Shown here piece after piece: positions 32,378 through 39,495 of a DNA stretch of 39,495 nucleotides. The notes below the pieces were generated by a model. It ran no database searches, was not told the origin of the DNA, and was given only the letters and a program-made list of their open reading frames with translations. Source of the DNA: Candidatus Poribacteria bacterium (GTDB taxonomy: Bacteria > Poribacteria > WGA-4E > WGA-3G); NCBI GenBank assembly GCA_003635185.1, contig PYJA01000073.1, forward strand, positions 1 through 39,495. The letters run 5' to 3'. A program made the translations under genes and the position numbers. Numbering within the stretch: position 1 is the first letter of the stretch; every line of letters starts with the position of its first letter.

Positions 32378-33794
32378 CCACCAGGTAAAGCAGCATCGTC
32401 CTGTCTTTTGCGCGCGAATATGACGGTAACGTTTTTACCAGGTGACTTCGTTCGCGTATCCAATTACGCACAGTCATATCTGAATCAAAGACGTTAAAAC
32501 TCGCTGCGTCTACGATAAACCATAACCTCTTCCCACCTGAATTTTTCCACTCTCTCTCAAAAGCTGCATTGTCTTTTACCAATCTGTCAATGTCAATCGT
32601 TTCCATTTCGGGCAAATAATACCGTGCCATTTTAGGTTCTGATAGTACCAATATATCGGTAGGTTTATGCCCTGTCTCAATCATTTCAAATGCCTCTCTC
32701 CATTTGGGTCTTCCTCCATTTTCATATCGAAAATAGAGGTAATCTTGAGATAACAACACAACAACAATTAGACAAGGGAGTAACACTTTGAATAAGTTGG
32801 ATTTGTCTGCGGCTATTGCTTCCCAGATATAGGTGCATGCAGCTGCCGCGAGGATAAAATAAGCGGGGGTTGTCCAAAACAGATAATAGCCTGCTACATT
32901 CTGCAACTGAGATGCAATCAATAGAAGCACCAAAGGCACACCAGCGAAACAGAGTAAAAAGCGGGTAGCACGGTCACGCGGATTTACGATAGCGGCAAAA
33001 AAAGCAGTAACCGCTATCGGAATGCTGACTCCTTGGACAAGTGTTAGAAGAATGTAGAGCGGACTACGCCCCCATTCATTATGTCCCCATCCAGAAAAAA
33101 GGTGTCCGCGAATTTGCGGAAGTGCAAGCATTAGCACAGGTAGAGCAAACGGCAGAAAAAATAGAAGTAGATTTATCCACCGTTTTTTGTTTCGTTCCTC
33201 TAACAACCGAAGTATTGCATAGACTGCCAAGGCAGGCACAATCGCTGCTGCCAATAAATGCGACAGGATAAGACAGATACAAAAAAAGAGAGCACATATT
33301 GTCAACAGTGTTGAATCGTTTTCAAGGGAGCGGTAGAAAAACCATGCTGTCAACGCCGCAAACAGGAAGGTGAAGATATAGGAACGCGCATTTTGCGACC
33401 AAAATAGATGCCAATTTGACAAAGCCACAAACGCCGCAGCGAATAATCCTACTCTACCATCGTATAAGTGCTTTCCTAAACTAAAAACTATCGGAATGGA
33501 AATGATTCCTGCGATACAAAAAATAAGACGACTGTTCCACTCACCGCTCCCGTCTATGATAAATAATAACTTTTCACCTAAAAAAACAGAAAACTTCGCT
33601 GCGATATAAGGGACCGGATTAATTGGAGAATTGGAAAGAGAAAATTCTTCGGCATCAAGCACCGTGAGCACCTCATCAATCCAGAAACTCCACTGTCCGA
33701 GATTCCAAAATCGAAGCAACGCACCGATGCTGACGATACAGGCAAGCAGAATATGCTTATTTTTTAGGCAGTTTTGTGATGAAAATTTCAGCAT
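32373..33794 (-). CDS. GT39/PMT_2-like integral membrane glycosyltransferase
   Basis: The 473-aa protein has about ten to twelve membrane helices. After the first helix the sequence LRFWNLGQWSFWIDEVLT carries the acidic W-x-DE type motif of the first external loop in GT-C/PMT_2 (ArnT-like) enzymes, which move sugars from polyprenyl-phosphate donors. The C-terminal 130 residues are soluble and probably periplasmic. It lies between the two outer-membrane paralogues on the opposite strand. Whether it modifies them or lipid A cannot be told. The SD gaggag is 20 bp from the ATG, so the start is uncertain. Confidence 0.8.
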   Translation of the reverse strand: MLKFSSQNCLKNKHILLACIVSIGALLRFWNLGQWSFWIDEVLTVLDAEEFSLSNSPINPVPYIAAKFSVFLGEKLLFIIDGSGEWNSRLIFCIAGIISIPIVFSLGKHLYDGRVGLFAAAFVALSNWHLFWSQNARSYIFTFLFAALTAWFFYRSLENDSTLLTICALFFCICLILSHLLAAAIVPALAVYAILRLLEERNKKRWINLLLFFLPFALPVLMLALPQIRGHLFSGWGHNEWGRSPLYILLTLVQGVSIPIAVTAFFAAIVNPRDRATRFLLCFAGVPLVLLLIASQLQNVAGYYLFWTTPAYFILAAAACTYIWEAIAADKSNLFKVLLPCLIVVVLLSQDYLYFRYENGGRPKWREAFEMIETGHKPTDILVLSEPKMARYYLPEMETIDIDRLVKDNAAFEREWKNSGGKRLWFIVDAASFNVFDSDMTVRNWIRERSHLVKTLPSYSRAKDRTMLLYLVE

Positions 33795-33952
33795 TTTTGA
33801 TAGAAACCAATCTCCTCAAAATATGTAATTCACTAACTACTCTGCCGTATTTTTGCCACTTTATGACGCAGGTTCGTATAAGTATAAACTAAAGTTACGC
33901 TTATATCAACCTTACATAGCAGATTAAGTAAAGTAGACATAATATTATACAA

Positions 33953-33969
33953 TTGGCACGTATATTGCT
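33953..33969 (+). promoter_or_regulatory. Sigma54 (RpoN) promoter
   Basis: TTGGCACGTATATTGCT matches the sigma54 consensus YTGGCACGNNNNTTGCW at every defined position. It predicts transcription from about 33980 into the outer-membrane gene at 34115, with a leader of about 135 bases. The next genes are ammonium transporters, the classic targets of nitrogen-limitation control. The activator-binding site was not identified. Confidence 0.85.
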
Positions 33970-34114
33970 TTAACTTGAAGTAGTGCAATTAATAAGCACA
34001 GATTCTATCACAAGTTGATGCCAGAATCAAGAGTTAGCAATAACAATACTGGCACAATTCATTATGGCACGGTGTTTGTTCGTGTCGGAATTAAATAAAT
34101 CTAAGGAGATTTAA

Positions 34115-34834
34115 ATGAAAATTAAAGCGTTTTGGTTACCCCAATTATTGGCAATAGTTTGCATCCTCGCAGTTGGTAGCGTTCCGATGGTTTACGCTGA
34201 TGGCCACGAAGCGGGTGAAGAGATGGCAATGGAAGAAGAGTCAGGTATTTCCGGTTGGTTCCGGACGGATACAGATAGCCTCGGTACACAGATATGGTTT
34301 GGCGCAAGCCATTCTATTGGCGGTATCTCTATAGCAAGTGATATTTATGTTGTGGATACCTTCGGTGAGTTTGATCTCGGTATCGGCATTACGGCTGTTG
34401 AGAGTGACGAAATGTCACTCAGCTTTACGCCCATGGTCGGTATCGGATTTGATTATGCCTCAGCGAACGGTCCCTCTTCTCTGATTGCTCCGCAGTTGTT
34501 TACAATTCTTGATGCAAGTCCTATCTATTTTGAATCGTGGATCCAGGGCTTTTTCAACTCACCCTTTGACGAAGAGGCTACTGATTCGTTATACACACGT
34601 GATTTTATCCTCTATTCACTCAGCGATACAGTTGCAATCGGTCCACAAGTTGAAGCGACAATTAATTTAGGTGACGATGGTGGACTCGGAAGCCTCGTTG
34701 TTGGTGGACGCATCAATCTTGGTTACGGTGAAAATAACACGCTCGGTCTCTTTGTCGGTTTTGAAACCCAACTCGATGAAGATTCTGAAGATACAGGACT
34801 TACCGGTAGAATGACTTTCATGCGAACTTGGTAA
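34115..34834 (+). CDS. Putative outer-membrane beta-barrel protein (paralogue 2)
   Basis: The 239-aa product has a signal peptide with predicted cleavage VYA|DGHE after residue 28, an acidic stretch, beta-strand periodicity and a terminal aromatic strand (GRMTFMRTW). By eye about half the residues match paralogue 1 at 31457, including the conserved C-terminus. It is preceded by a sigma54 promoter and SD aaggag, and followed by two hairpins and an amt gene 176 bp away. A nitrogen-regulated outer-membrane pore or ligand-binding barrel is the working idea; no family name is known to me. Confidence 0.8.
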   Translation: MKIKAFWLPQLLAIVCILAVGSVPMVYADGHEAGEEMAMEEESGISGWFRTDTDSLGTQIWFGASHSIGGISIASDIYVVDTFGEFDLGIGITAVESDEMSLSFTPMVGIGFDYASANGPSSLIAPQLFTILDASPIYFESWIQGFFNSPFDEEATDSLYTRDFILYSLSDTVAIGPQVEATINLGDDGGLGSLVVGGRINLGYGENNTLGLFVGFETQLDEDSEDTGLTGRMTFMRTW

Positions 34835-34849
34835 GAAACATGTTTGTGA

Positions 34850-34869
34850 GGACGGCAAATTTGCTGTCC
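34850..34869 (+). terminator. Perfectly palindromic hairpin after paralogue 2
   Basis: ggacggcaaatttgctgtcc folds on itself with one G-T pair. A short tttg tail follows. It may be a partial terminator that lowers read-through into amt. Confidence 0.5.
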
Positions 34870-34887
34870 TTTGCCTATAGGTTAAAA

Positions 34888-34924
34888 TCATCGCGAATCA
34901 GAAAAAGTATTTGATTCGCGATGA
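34888..34924. other. 13-bp perfect inverted repeat in the 5' region of amt 1
   Basis: tcatcgcgaatca (34888-34900) and tgattcgcgatga (34912-34924) pair exactly around an 11-base loop. It lies between the first hairpin and the amt start. It could be a second terminator or an operator/attenuator. It is reminiscent of the gaatcgcg dispersed repeat. Confidence 0.6.
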
Positions 34925-35010
34925 ATCCAATATATCACAAACGGATGTAACCTTAAGTTCTTGGAAGTTTTAAGTAGAAGCAGTTTATTGAAATATAGGA
35001 GATCTTTTCA

Positions 35011-36402
35011 ATGAAAAAAAAGATTATCATAACAATTCTTGCATTCACCTTCCTGCTGAGTCTCAACGCTTTTGCCCTGAATGGTTTGACAGATAGCGAT
35101 GGAACTCTTGAAAAGGTTGATGATGCAAAATATATGGCAGATACACTGTGGGTGTTAGTCGCTGCGTTTCTCGTATTCTTTATGCAGGCTGGCTTTGCTA
35201 TGGTGGAGTCTGGTTTTACTCGTGCTAAGAACGCTGTCAACATTCTCATGAAGAACCTGATGGACTTTTCAATGGGTTCAATAGCATATTGGGCAATCGG
35301 TTTTGCTATTATGTTCGGTGCAGGTAATGCGTTTATGGGAACAAGCGGGTGGTTTGTACCGTCTGAGACACTTGAGGCAGGTGCAGCAACCGATACCAGT
35401 ATTTTCAGTGCATTAGAATGGAGTTCTGTTCCGACTTATGCAGCGTGGCTTTTCCAACTCGTATTTGCTGCAACCGCAGCGACAATTGTTTCCGGTGCAA
35501 TGGCAGAACGGACACAGTTCAAAAGTTATCTAATTTATAGTGTTTTTATCACAGGTATTATCTATCCGATTGTTGGTCACTGGATTTGGGGTGGTGGCTG
35601 GTTAGACGGTGGGTTAGTAGAATGGTTAGACGTAAACGACTTTGCTGGTTCAACAGTTGTTCATTCCACAGGGGGTTGGCTTGCATTGACAGGTGCCATT
35701 GTCTTAGGGCCGCGTCTTGGAAAGTATGATAGTGAAGGCAAACCGAGACCGATTGCTGGCCACAATTTACCCCTTGCTGCTCTTGGTGTGTTTATTTTAT
35801 GGTTGGGTTGGTTTGGATTTAACCCGGGTAGCGAAATGGGTGCTAGTTCCGCAACTATTGCGGGAATTGCTGTAACGACGAACCTTGCGGCAGCTGCTGG
35901 TGCTATTACAGCCATGATTACAGCGTGGATATTCCTCGGCAAACCTGATGCTGGTATGTCTCTCAACGGTGCACTTGCGGGGTTAGTCACAATTACTGCT
36001 GGTTGCGCTTCCGTTGAGCCTTATGCCGCTGCTATTATGGGGGCACTCGGTGGTATCGTAGTTGTTCTCAGCGTGCTATTGCTTGAACGTTTTCGCATTG
36101 ATGATCCAGTTGGTGCTATCTCTGTTCACGGGACGTGTGGTGCGTTAGGGACTCTTCTTGTTGGGTTCTTCGATTCGTCAAGCGGCGTTTTCGCTGGTGG
36201 TGGATTTACCCTCCTCTGGGCGCAGTTTATAGGTGTCGTTGCTGTTCTCGTATGGTGTCTCGTTACAGGCTTTATTCTCTTCTATGCAATCAAAGCAGCT
36301 ACAGGCTTGCGGGTTACGCAAGAGGAAGAACAAGCAGGGCTTGACTACGAAGAACACGGGGCAAGTGCTTATCCAGACTTCAACGTCTCATCCATACGTT
36401 AA
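35011..36402 (+). CDS. amtB: Ammonium transporter (Amt family), copy 1
   Basis: Amt proteins conduct ammonium/ammonia across the inner membrane as trimers. The 463-aa product has a signal-like N-terminus (1-22) and eleven membrane helices. Diagnostic stretches are FFMQAGFAMVESGFTRAKN, VGHWIWGGGWL with twin-His position His190, DFAGSTVVHSTGG, and SVHGTCGALGTLLVG with His373. It is closer to the Amt subtype with the QAGF(A/T)xxExGxxR signature than copy 2. SD aggaga. No glnK (PII) gene is next to it, unlike most amt loci. It follows the sigma54-driven outer-membrane gene. Confidence 0.96.
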   Translation: MKKKIIITILAFTFLLSLNAFALNGLTDSDGTLEKVDDAKYMADTLWVLVAAFLVFFMQAGFAMVESGFTRAKNAVNILMKNLMDFSMGSIAYWAIGFAIMFGAGNAFMGTSGWFVPSETLEAGAATDTSIFSALEWSSVPTYAAWLFQLVFAATAATIVSGAMAERTQFKSYLIYSVFITGIIYPIVGHWIWGGGWLDGGLVEWLDVNDFAGSTVVHSTGGWLALTGAIVLGPRLGKYDSEGKPRPIAGHNLPLAALGVFILWLGWFGFNPGSEMGASSATIAGIAVTTNLAAAAGAITAMITAWIFLGKPDAGMSLNGALAGLVTITAGCASVEPYAAAIMGALGGIVVVLSVLLLERFRIDDPVGAISVHGTCGALGTLLVGFFDSSSGVFAGGGFTLLWAQFIGVVAVLVWCLVTGFILFYAIKAATGLRVTQEEEQAGLDYEEHGASAYPDFNVSSIR

Positions 36403-36418
36403 ACATGTTTTCAGAAAC

Positions 36419-36438
36419 CCTCAATTGAAAGATTGAGG
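36419..36438 (+). terminator. Hairpin after amt copy 1
   Basis: CCTCAAT (36419-36425) pairs with ATTGAGG (36432-36438). No T-run follows, so termination is uncertain. A longer imperfect pairing of cgcccac (about 36459) with a gggcg near 36507 may add to it. Confidence 0.4.
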
Positions 36439-36679
36439 TACAAACCGAATAAGGTTCGCCCACAGGAAGTTTCACTTTTATCCCTGAGTTTTACTTCTTG
36501 CCTTATGGGCGTTCCTCATTTGCTGTTTGGACGGCGTTATTTGTTTTGCCATTGATGTAATCCCTTGAAACCTTTGTGATATTTTGGTAGAATGCTAAAT
36601 CAAACTTGTAGAGTTGTAGGTTTCTTTTAGAACGTTAGTAGGTTGGATAATTTTCTTATTTAAATTGAAATTGGAAGGT

Positions 36680-36733
36680 AGGCAAAGTCGTTTGCCTTTA
36701 TAGAAAATAACTTAACAAGCATCATCGCTTGTT
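36680..36733 (+). promoter_or_regulatory. Two hairpins directly before the RBS of amt copy 2
   Basis: aggcaaa/tttgcct (36680-36686, 36691-36697) and aacaagc/gcttgtt (36714-36720, 36727-36733) form two small perfect stems. The second ends 6 bases before the aaggagg SD (36740-36746). They could control translation or be binding sites. No clear sigma54 site was found in this 350-bp gap. Confidence 0.4.
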
Positions 36734-36752
36734 AATACTAAGGAGGATACAG

Positions 36753-38162
36753 ATGCAACAACGAAGTGCATCACATTTTTTAAAGAAGCGTTTTAATTAC
36801 TCACTAATTGGAGCGCTGATACTAATTTTACTGATATCTGGTGTACCAAGCTTAATTCTGACACATGATGTGTTTGCAGACCAACATGAGACAGCCGAAG
36901 TGGCGGCAGAAGAAGAGGTAGCAAAACTTGATTCGGGTGACACCGCATGGATGCTTATTGCAACTGCTCTCGTGCTATTTATGACGATTCCAGGACTCGC
37001 CCTCTTCTATGGTGGACTTGTGCGTGTACAGAACGTACTCTCTGTACTCATGCAGTGTTTCGCACTAACAGGGCTTATCACTATTTTATGGATCGTCGTT
37101 GGGTATAGCCTCGCCTTTAACACCGCTGGGATGGAGGAAGGAAAAATAACGCTTAACTCTTTTGTTGGAGGACTCGGCACATTTTTTCTGAAAGGAATTG
37201 GCGTAGGGACTTTAAGCGGAAGTATACCTGAAACCGTTTTTGTTGTTTTCCAAATGACGTTTGCGATTATTACACCTGCTCTGATTGCTGGTGCATTCGC
37301 AGAACGTATGAAGTTTTCAGCAATGTTGCTCTTTTCTGCAATTTGGTCACTAATCGTTTATGCCCCTCTCTGCCACATGGCATGGTCTGGCGATGGTTCA
37401 CTATTTGGTGATATTATCGGCGCGCTTGATTTTGCTGGTGGAAATGTAGTGCATATTAACGCAGGTATCGCAGCATTAGTAGCCGCAATTTTAGTTGGAA
37501 AACGGATCGGATACCAGACAACAGCAATGCCGCCGCACAGTTTGACACTTACTGTCGTAGGCGCATCAATGCTCTGGGTCGGCTGGTTCGGTTTCAATGC
37601 TGGCAGTCAACTTGCCGCTGATGGTACCGCTGGTATGGCAATGCTTGTTACACAGGTTTCAACTGCTACTGCTGCTGTCACATGGATGTTTATTGAATGG
37701 GCTAAACATGGCAAACCGAGTGTTCTGGGTATTGTCACAGGTGCTGTTGCGGGATTAGTTGCGATTACGCCTGCTTCTGGAACAGTCGGCCCGATTGGCG
37801 CACTTGTTATCGGGTTTGCCTCTGGGGCAGTCTGTTTCTGGGGTGCTACCAGTTTGAAATCGAAACTCGGTTATGACGATTCATTGGATGCATTCGGTGT
37901 TCACGGCATCGGTGGGATTGTCGGCGCACTGTTGACAGGCGTTTTTTCTGCTACAGTTTTAGGTGGTTCTGAAGATATTATGATAGGAAGCCAGCTTTGG
38001 GCACAGTTCCTTAGTATCGTCATTACCATTATTTGGAGTGGTGTGATCTCGTTTATTATTCTTAAGATCGTTGACGCGATAGTTGGATTACGCGTTGAAG
38101 AGGACGATGAACGTATGGGTCTTGACCTATCACAGCACAATGAACGCGGTTATAACCTGTAA
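36753..38162 (+). CDS. amtB: Ammonium transporter (Amt family), copy 2, with acidic exported N-terminus
   Basis: The 469-aa product starts at ATG 36753, set by aaggagg; the frame also opens at a TTG (36729) without an RBS. After a signal segment (about 16-42, cleavage VFA|DQHE) comes an acidic linker (43-60), then eleven helices. Marks include SGDTAWMLIATALVL, PGLALFYGGLVR, APLCHMAWSGDG (His208), DFAGGNVVHINAG and FGVHGIGGIVGALLTG (His384). This is the classical AmtB subtype and differs from copy 1, so it did not arise by recent duplication. No PII gene follows. Confidence 0.96.
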   Translation: MQQRSASHFLKKRFNYSLIGALILILLISGVPSLILTHDVFADQHETAEVAAEEEVAKLDSGDTAWMLIATALVLFMTIPGLALFYGGLVRVQNVLSVLMQCFALTGLITILWIVVGYSLAFNTAGMEEGKITLNSFVGGLGTFFLKGIGVGTLSGSIPETVFVVFQMTFAIITPALIAGAFAERMKFSAMLLFSAIWSLIVYAPLCHMAWSGDGSLFGDIIGALDFAGGNVVHINAGIAALVAAILVGKRIGYQTTAMPPHSLTLTVVGASMLWVGWFGFNAGSQLAADGTAGMAMLVTQVSTATAAVTWMFIEWAKHGKPSVLGIVTGAVAGLVAITPASGTVGPIGALVIGFASGAVCFWGATSLKSKLGYDDSLDAFGVHGIGGIVGALLTGVFSATVLGGSEDIMIGSQLWAQFLSIVITIIWSGVISFIILKIVDAIVGLRVEEDDERMGLDLSQHNERGYNL

Positions 38163-38209
38163 ACAAGGTGTAAAATCCCTAACACAGGGTTATTTAGTGG
38201 TTCACTCGG

Positions 38210-38340
38210 CAAGTTTTTATGTCTTGAAATCTCTAAATACACCCCCCTTTATCCCCCCAATTGGCATGCCACACGGGGAATGCCTAAATGGCATTGGTCC
38301 CGTTGATTTGGCGCATGCCATTTTTGCGGGGGGAGGGAGT
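38210..38340. repeat. Composite GC-rich repeat fragment
   Basis: It contains cccccctttatcccccc (as at 23191) and the ggggaatgcctaaatggcat palindrome followed by tggtcccgttgatttggcg, which is a rearranged relative of 262-330. It ends in a gggggg tract. No ORF is credible. Confidence 0.5.
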
Positions 38341-38360
38341 TTTGGATCTATTCTGTCCGT

Positions 38361-38539
38361 ATGAAAATAAATTAGGTAATTTAGCGAGATTAGGAAATCT
38401 CGCCAGCAGCAAGTGTACATCTCTGCTGGCGAGGCGGGGAATGCCTAAAGACGAATGCGCGTCCGGCATTCGCCATGATTCATACCGTTGATTTCTTCCT
38501 AACCTCGCCACATTACCCAATTTATTTTTTAATCTTCAT
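38361..38539. repeat. 179-bp palindromic element (family B) carrying extra modules
   Basis: The ends atgaaaataaattaggtaat (38361-38380) and attacccaatttattttttaatcttcat (38513-38539) are inverted repeats. Next inward are gcgagattaggaaatctcgcc and gcgaggcgggg. The centre holds the gaatgcctaaagacgaatgc and ccgttgatttcttcctaacc modules also present at 193-553. Confidence 0.7.
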
Positions 38540-38585
38540 TTGGACATACAATAAATGTTTAGCGAGTTAACCACTTAGTAGTAAA

Positions 38586-39014
38586 TTGACATACTCCCCA
38601 AGCTAAAGCATGGGGATTCTTAGCTCTTATATTAGCAGCTTTGCTGCCAAATGGCTTTTCCTGCTTGCCCATGTGCCCTTTCCTGAACAGCATTAGGTCT
38701 TATTTGGACTCCACAGGCGTAACTTTCGGTGTGCCCCACCGTAGATGATTTTAGCGAATGTGGCAGGGGTGTTGAGTGAACAACTCAATTAGGTTTTCTC
38801 TACCACATTCTAATGTTTAATGTGATTTCGCACCAGCATCACACACCTTCTCACGGGTGGGGGATAGGACCCACATTGAGTTTTATGTGGGGTGAGAATC
38901 CTATCCTAAGATGCTGAATATATGATATCACAAAATATTTCTAAAGTCAAATCTTTTTTGACTAACAAACACCTTAGCCGAGGACATCCCCAAGCTAAAG
39001 CATGGGGTTTCGTC
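38586..39014 (-). mobile_element. Decayed IS200/IS605-type element (about 430 bp)
   Basis: Two copies of the hairpin sequence ccccaagctaaagcatgggg lie at 38596-38615 and 38988-39007. The context tgacatactccccaagct and tggggattct is the typical end of IS605-family elements. Between them, on the minus strand, are the last codons of tnpB; the rest of the transposase genes is gone. The minus-strand end of tnpB plus the right-end hairpin is where omega RNA is normally encoded. Confidence 0.7.
38632..38742 (-). pseudogene. tnpB: C-terminal remnant of tnpB
   Basis: The minus strand reads TVGHTESYACGVQIRP and continues to a stop at 38632-38634, 36 codons in all. STVGHTxxYACG is a common end of TnpB proteins of IS605/IS1341 type. 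Upstream in the same frame a stop appears about 20 codons earlier, so the RuvC and zinc-finger parts are lost. Confidence 0.65.
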
Positions 39015-39068
39015 GGTTGTTTGATAAAAACTCTTTCCTTAGCGGATTACCTAATGTTACAGAATTCT

Positions 39069-39105
39069 CGATCCGCGTTATTCGCGCCAATCCGAGATTC
39101 AGACA
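39069..39105. repeat. Dispersed repeat of the 'ctgaatcgcggat' family
   Basis: tcgatccgcgttattcgcgc and aatccgagattcagaca match the reverse-complement units at 2902-2940 and 3093-3140. Confidence 0.55.
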
Positions 39106-39120
39106 ACTCTTTTGAAAATA

Positions 39121-39449
39121 ATCAGGACTTACGCATTCCCCCTTGATAAGGGGGGCAGGGGGGTTAAATAGTCCAGTATTTCACTGTTTTTCGTCTTTTT
39201 AACCCCCTAAATCCCCCTTATATGAAGATTAAAAAATAAATTGGGTAATTTAGCGAGGTTAGGAAACCTCGCCAGCATAGGTGGAAACCTTCCTTGTGCG
39301 GACGGAAAATTACCCGATTAAAAAATTAATCTTCATTCAAGGGGGGCAGGGGGGTTAAATAGTCCAGTATTTCACTGTTTTTCGTCTTTTTAACCCCCTA
39401 AATCCCCCTTATCAAGGGGGACTTTAAGAGAAAATGCGTAAGTCCTGAT
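39121..39449. repeat. Family C miniature element, duplicated and split
   Basis: The outer ends atcaggacttacgca (39121-39135) and tgcgtaagtcctgat (39435-39449) are exact inverted repeats. The internal 74-bp block at 39148-39221 is repeated identically at 39339-39412. Between the two copies lies a different element (39222-39336). Confidence 0.85.
39222..39336. repeat. 115-bp family B miniature element nested in family C
   Basis: The ends atgaagattaaaaaataaat and the inverse ttaaaaaattaatcttcat pair, followed inward by tgggtaat/attaccc and the core gcgaggttaggaaacctcgcc. It is the cleanest copy of family B in the window. Confidence 0.85.
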
Positions 39450-39495
39450 AATTATACATCACATTATTAATTTCACTTGCTAAAAAAAGTGAAAC

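Noticed and set aside
36729..36752. TTG start for amt copy 2
   Set aside because: It would place the aaggagg SD inside the coding region; ATG 36753 has ideal spacing.

Overview
The window looks like a chromosomal segment of an uncultivated, moderately AT-rich diderm bacterium. A Kdo transferase (waaA) and two secreted proteins ending in a beta-barrel-type C-terminus point to a Gram-negative envelope. The mix of a DUF1549/DUF1553 cytochrome-like protein, a phytanoyl-CoA dioxygenase-family enzyme, LamG, TolB-type and DUF1080-like secreted proteins and FRG/TPR proteins, with many short palindromic repeats, suggests Candidatus Poribacteria or a relative near the PVC/FCB groups. This assignment is inference from gene content; there is no rRNA in the window.

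Layout. 1-615 is repeat-rich and holds no gene. 616-2694 (-) is uvrB. 3156-6878 (-) is a likely defence operon read from right to left: a cyclic-nucleotide-binding/TIR effector, a class III nucleotide cyclase (together a Pycsar-type module), an FRG-domain protein and a TPR protein. The end of a decayed restriction-type methyltransferase lies just upstream (6970-7098). 7360-9087 (+) is trxA and waaA. 9135-11772 (-) is a run of folB, a phosphodiester glycosidase-like protein and a secreted adhesin-like protein. 12031-13743 (+) is a three-gene operon of two unknown proteins and a MoeB/ThiF E1-like enzyme, behind a strong sigma70-like promoter. 14005-23014 carries mostly secreted proteins plus an adenosine-deaminase-family enzyme, a PhyH oxygenase and an FGE-like protein. 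Three of the exported proteins end in the same unfamiliar C-terminal motif. 23413-31081 (-) holds a DUF1549/1553 protein, lon, a CapA-like protein, a coiled-coil protein and a class II aldolase-like protein.

31457-38162 is a nitrogen-acquisition locus: two paralogous putative outer-membrane proteins, a GT39-like membrane glycosyltransferase on the other strand, and two different Amt ammonium transporters. One outer-membrane gene, with the first amt behind it, lies downstream of a full-consensus sigma54 site. Three exported proteins of this locus are predicted to begin, after signal cleavage, with Asp-x-His-Glu and an acidic stretch.

38163-39495 is a repeat graveyard: palindromic miniature elements, one nested inside a duplicated copy of another, and an IS200/IS605-type remnant with the last codons of tnpB. 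Related palindromic elements occur in most long intergenic gaps, and one fragment appears to supply the ribosome-binding site of the gene at 12031. No tRNA, rRNA or CRISPR array was seen.
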